This document shows positions 6,824 to 10,204 of a stretch of DNA of 10,204 nucleotides, piece by piece; the stretch's first letter is position 1, and each line of letters opens with the position of its first letter. Location of the stretch: the NCBI GenBank assembly GCA_025351525.1, contig JANXVV010000246.1, forward strand, positions 1 through 10,204, written 5' to 3'. Both the position numbers and the translations under genes were made by a program. The stretch is from Humisphaera sp. Lineage in GTDB: Bacteria; Planctomycetota; Phycisphaerae; Tepidisphaerales; Tepidisphaeraceae. The notes beneath the pieces were generated by a model. That model worked only from the letters and a program-made list of their open reading frames with translations, was not told the origin of the DNA and ran no database searches.

Positions 6824-6870
6824 TCGCGGCAGCGCCCCCACCGAAAGCGGGGCGTGCCGCGATGGGTTTT
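6824..6870 (+). terminator. Candidate intrinsic terminator after the SYLF gene
   Basis: TCGCGGCA (6824-6831) plus CGCCCC (6833-6838) pair with GGGGCG (6849-6854) plus TGCCGCGA (6855-6862), a 14-bp GC-rich stem with one bulged G and a 10-nt loop. It lies 19 nt after the stop codon. The T-tract is short (TTTT at 6867-6870, after TGGG), so termination may be weak. The following stretch 6871-6980 holds nothing I recognise. Confidence 0.5.
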
Positions 6871-6980
6871 GACTCTTTGCATCGACTTTCAGACGGGGCG
6901 GATTTCCTTCGCCCTTTCGGGGAGAAAGCCGGTTGCACTGCCGCACTTCGTCGCCGGTTAGGCGGTGAAGGATGGCGGGG

Positions 6981-7140
6981 AAATCAGAAACTCGAAATCA
7001 GAAATCAGAAAAAAGCTCAAAGGGGAAAGCGGAAAGATCGAAACGGAGGGGATCGACTTCTTTGCGTCTTTCCTTCCTTCGTGCTTTCTTCATTTCCGCT
7101 TCGGGCTTTTTTCCGGTTTTTGATTTCCGGTCTCCGGCTT
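6981..7140. repeat. Two facing purine-rich heptamer arrays
   Basis: On the plus strand 6981-7046 is a purine-rich 7-bp array with units such as AAATCAG (6981, 6995, 7002), AAAAAAG (7009) and AAAGCGG (7026). From about 7057 to 7140 the plus strand becomes pyrimidine-rich, and read on the minus strand it is again a 7-bp array (AAGCCGG, AAACCGG, AAAAAAG, GAAGCGG). The two halves are imperfect inverted copies, each containing AAAAAAGC. The end of the element is about 40 bp before the xylonate dehydratase start. No protein is encoded here. Confidence 0.7.
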
Positions 7141-7182
7141 CGATAGAATCGAAACGGCGTTTCGTCTACGATGCGAGGCGCG

Positions 7183-9129
<1,947 letters not shown>

Positions 9130-9150
<21 letters not shown>

Positions 9151-9200
9151 CTTCCGGCAGGGCTAGCACAGGTCTCGGAGTACCGCGACCTGTGGCACCC
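9130..9200. repeat. Palindromic element, second family, left copy
   Basis: Arms at 9130-9149 and 9167-9186 are perfectly complementary over 20 bp (core GGTACTCCGAGACCTGTG) around a 17-nt loop. The second arm runs on through GACCTGTGGCACCC, and CACAGGTC (9167-9174) also pairs with GACCTGTG (9187-9194), so the structure is nested. The first arm overlaps the last codons and stop of the upstream gene. Positions 9167-9200 are exactly the reverse complement of 10149-10182. The remaining gap to 9267 shows no clear promoter. Confidence 0.9.
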
Positions 9201-9267
9201 CATCCAGATGCAGAAGTGATTGCCGACCGGATCCATAATACGTTTTTAAAGCGCAGAAGGAGTTCAG

Positions 9268-10095
9268 TTGAAACTGTATCGAACGCAATCGGGGCCGGTG
9301 GTGACGGAAGGCGATGGATCGTTCCTACTTAAGGATACGAACTGGGATGAACTGTTGGCGAGGGCCGACATCCGCACCACAATTCGCGATCGAATGGAGC
9401 GGGGTGAATTCACCGCCGTGGCGCAGCCGGTGGAACTGCTGGCCCCCGTCGGCAGTCAGGAGGTGTGGGCGGCGGGGGTGACGTATCGGCGGAGTCGCGA
9501 GGCGCGGATGGAGGAGTCCAAGTCCGCCGGGGGCGGGGACTTTTACGACAAGGTTTATTCCGCCGAACGGCCGGAGCTGTTCTTTAAATCGAGCGGCGTG
9601 CGGGTGATCGGGCCGGGGGGAAAGGTCCGCATCCGCCGGGATTCAAAATGGAATGTGCCCGAGCCGGAACTGACGTTGCTCATCGCGTCGACGGGTGAAA
9701 TCACCGGGTATACGATCGGCAACGACATGAGCTCGCGCGATATCGAGGGGGAGAACCCGCTCTATCTGCCGCAGGCCAAGGTGTATGATGGGGCGTGCGC
9801 GATCGGGCCGTGCATTCTGCTGGCGGAGCATCCTTTGCCGAAGGAGACGAAGATTGAAATCCGGATTCGGCGCGGCGGGGCGGAGGTGTTCGCCGGTGAG
9901 ACGGCGGTGTCGCAGCTCAAGCGGGAACTTTCGTCGCTGGCGGAATATCTTTGCCGGGAGAGCACGTATCCGGTCGGTTGCTTTTTGCTGACCGGCACCG
10001 GAGTGGTGCCGCCCGATTCGTTCACGCTGAAATCTGGGGATGAGATTTCGATTACGATCGAACCGATTGGAACGCTTGTGAATACGGTTGAGTAA
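9268..10095 (+). CDS. FAH-family enzyme, probable 2-keto-3-deoxy-D-pentonate (xylonate/arabinonate) dehydratase
   Basis: This 275-residue protein has the fumarylacetoacetate hydrolase fold. The likely metal ligands are E132 and E134 (VPEPEL) and D153 (GNDMSSRD), with a conserved Lys171 in QAKVYDGACAIGP. The segment EVWAAGVTYRRSREARMEE (65-83) and DFYDKVYSAERPELFFKS are, from memory, typical of KdaD/XylX-type 2-keto-3-deoxypentonate dehydratases (2,5-dioxopentanoate forming). Its position 117 bp after a xylonate dehydratase strongly supports that reaction: the product of the first enzyme would be the substrate of the second, giving 2-oxoglutarate semialdehyde. The start is a TTG at 9268 behind a strong AAGGAG (9257-9262) at 5-nt spacing; the next in-frame ATG is codon 43 and would remove conserved sequence. 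The gene is bracketed by perfect 34-bp inverted repeats. Another FAH-type hydrolase or isomerase activity remains possible. Confidence 0.85.
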   Translation: MKLYRTQSGPVVTEGDGSFLLKDTNWDELLARADIRTTIRDRMERGEFTAVAQPVELLAPVGSQEVWAAGVTYRRSREARMEESKSAGGGDFYDKVYSAERPELFFKSSGVRVIGPGGKVRIRRDSKWNVPEPELTLLIASTGEITGYTIGNDMSSRDIEGENPLYLPQAKVYDGACAIGPCILLAEHPLPKETKIEIRIRRGGAEVFAGETAVSQLKRELSSLAEYLCRESTYPVGCFLLTGTGVVPPDSFTLKSGDEISITIEPIGTLVNTVE

Positions 10096-10148
10096 AAGCT
10101 TCTAAAACTTCGTTGTGCTTCCAAGTGATTTGTCACGCTTAAGAATGT

Positions 10149-10204
10149 GGGTGCCACAGGTCGCGGTACTCCGAGACCTGTGTCGTCGCTGGCCAAAGAG
10201 CACA
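10149..10204. repeat. Palindromic element, second family, right copy (cut by window end)
   Basis: Positions 10149-10182 are the exact reverse complement of 9167-9200. After an 18-nt loop (10183-10200, containing GGCCAAAGAG) the window ends in CACA, which is the start of the expected second arm, so the element almost certainly continues past the window. The short stretch 10096-10148 between the FAH stop and this repeat shows no terminator with a T-tract. Confidence 0.85.

Noticed and set aside
6404..6946. Minus-strand open frame opposite the SYLF gene
   Set aside because: The plus-strand gene has a signal peptide, a ribosome site and a full SYLF domain; the minus frame has none of these.
6981..7140. 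CRISPR array
   Set aside because: The units are only 7 bp with no spacers and are degenerate; no cas gene is nearby.

Overview
The window looks like chromosomal DNA of a Gram-negative bacterium of the PVC superphylum, most likely a planctomycete. This is an inference from three things: a fused LpxC-FabZ protein (lipid A deacetylase plus hydroxyacyl-ACP dehydratase), several predicted lipoproteins and periplasmic PDZ proteases, and intergenic space filled with palindromic elements and degenerate 7-bp tandem arrays of a kind I associate with planctomycete and verrucomicrobial genomes. No marker gene in the window fixes the taxonomy.

Layout: (1) 36-1355, minus, lpxC-fabZ fusion, divergent from (2) 1673-2434, plus, uppS (isoprenyl diphosphate synthase). 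Both act in cell-envelope biogenesis. (3) 2499-2661, minus, a complete tRNA-Phe(GAA) gene with a candidate promoter and a clear intrinsic terminator. (4) 2694-4151 and 4333-5829, minus, two tandem HtrA-like PDZ proteins. The upstream one has an intact His-Asp-Ser triad; the downstream one is a lipoprotein in which all three catalytic positions appear to be replaced. (5) 6257-6805, plus, a small SYLF-domain lipoprotein with a candidate terminator. (6) 7183-9150 and 9268-10095, plus, a YjhG/YagF-type D-xylonate dehydratase followed by an FAH-fold enzyme resembling 2-keto-3-deoxy-D-pentonate dehydratase. Together they would convert D-xylonate to 2-oxoglutarate semialdehyde, the core of the Weimberg route.

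The least expected content is between the genes. Two nested palindromes with near-identical arms lie on either side of htrA in the same orientation. A second palindrome family brackets the FAH gene as perfect 34-bp inverted copies, supplies the stop codon of the xylonate dehydratase, and runs off the right end of the window. One copy of each family shares a 12-nt loop segment next to the second arm, suggesting one type of element with different stems. Degenerate heptamer arrays of three sequence types (5-39; 4171-4210 and 5940-6136; 6981-7140) sit at gene borders, and the last forms two facing purine-rich arrays just upstream of the xylonate dehydratase. No transposase, CRISPR array, phage gene or obvious defence gene is visible.
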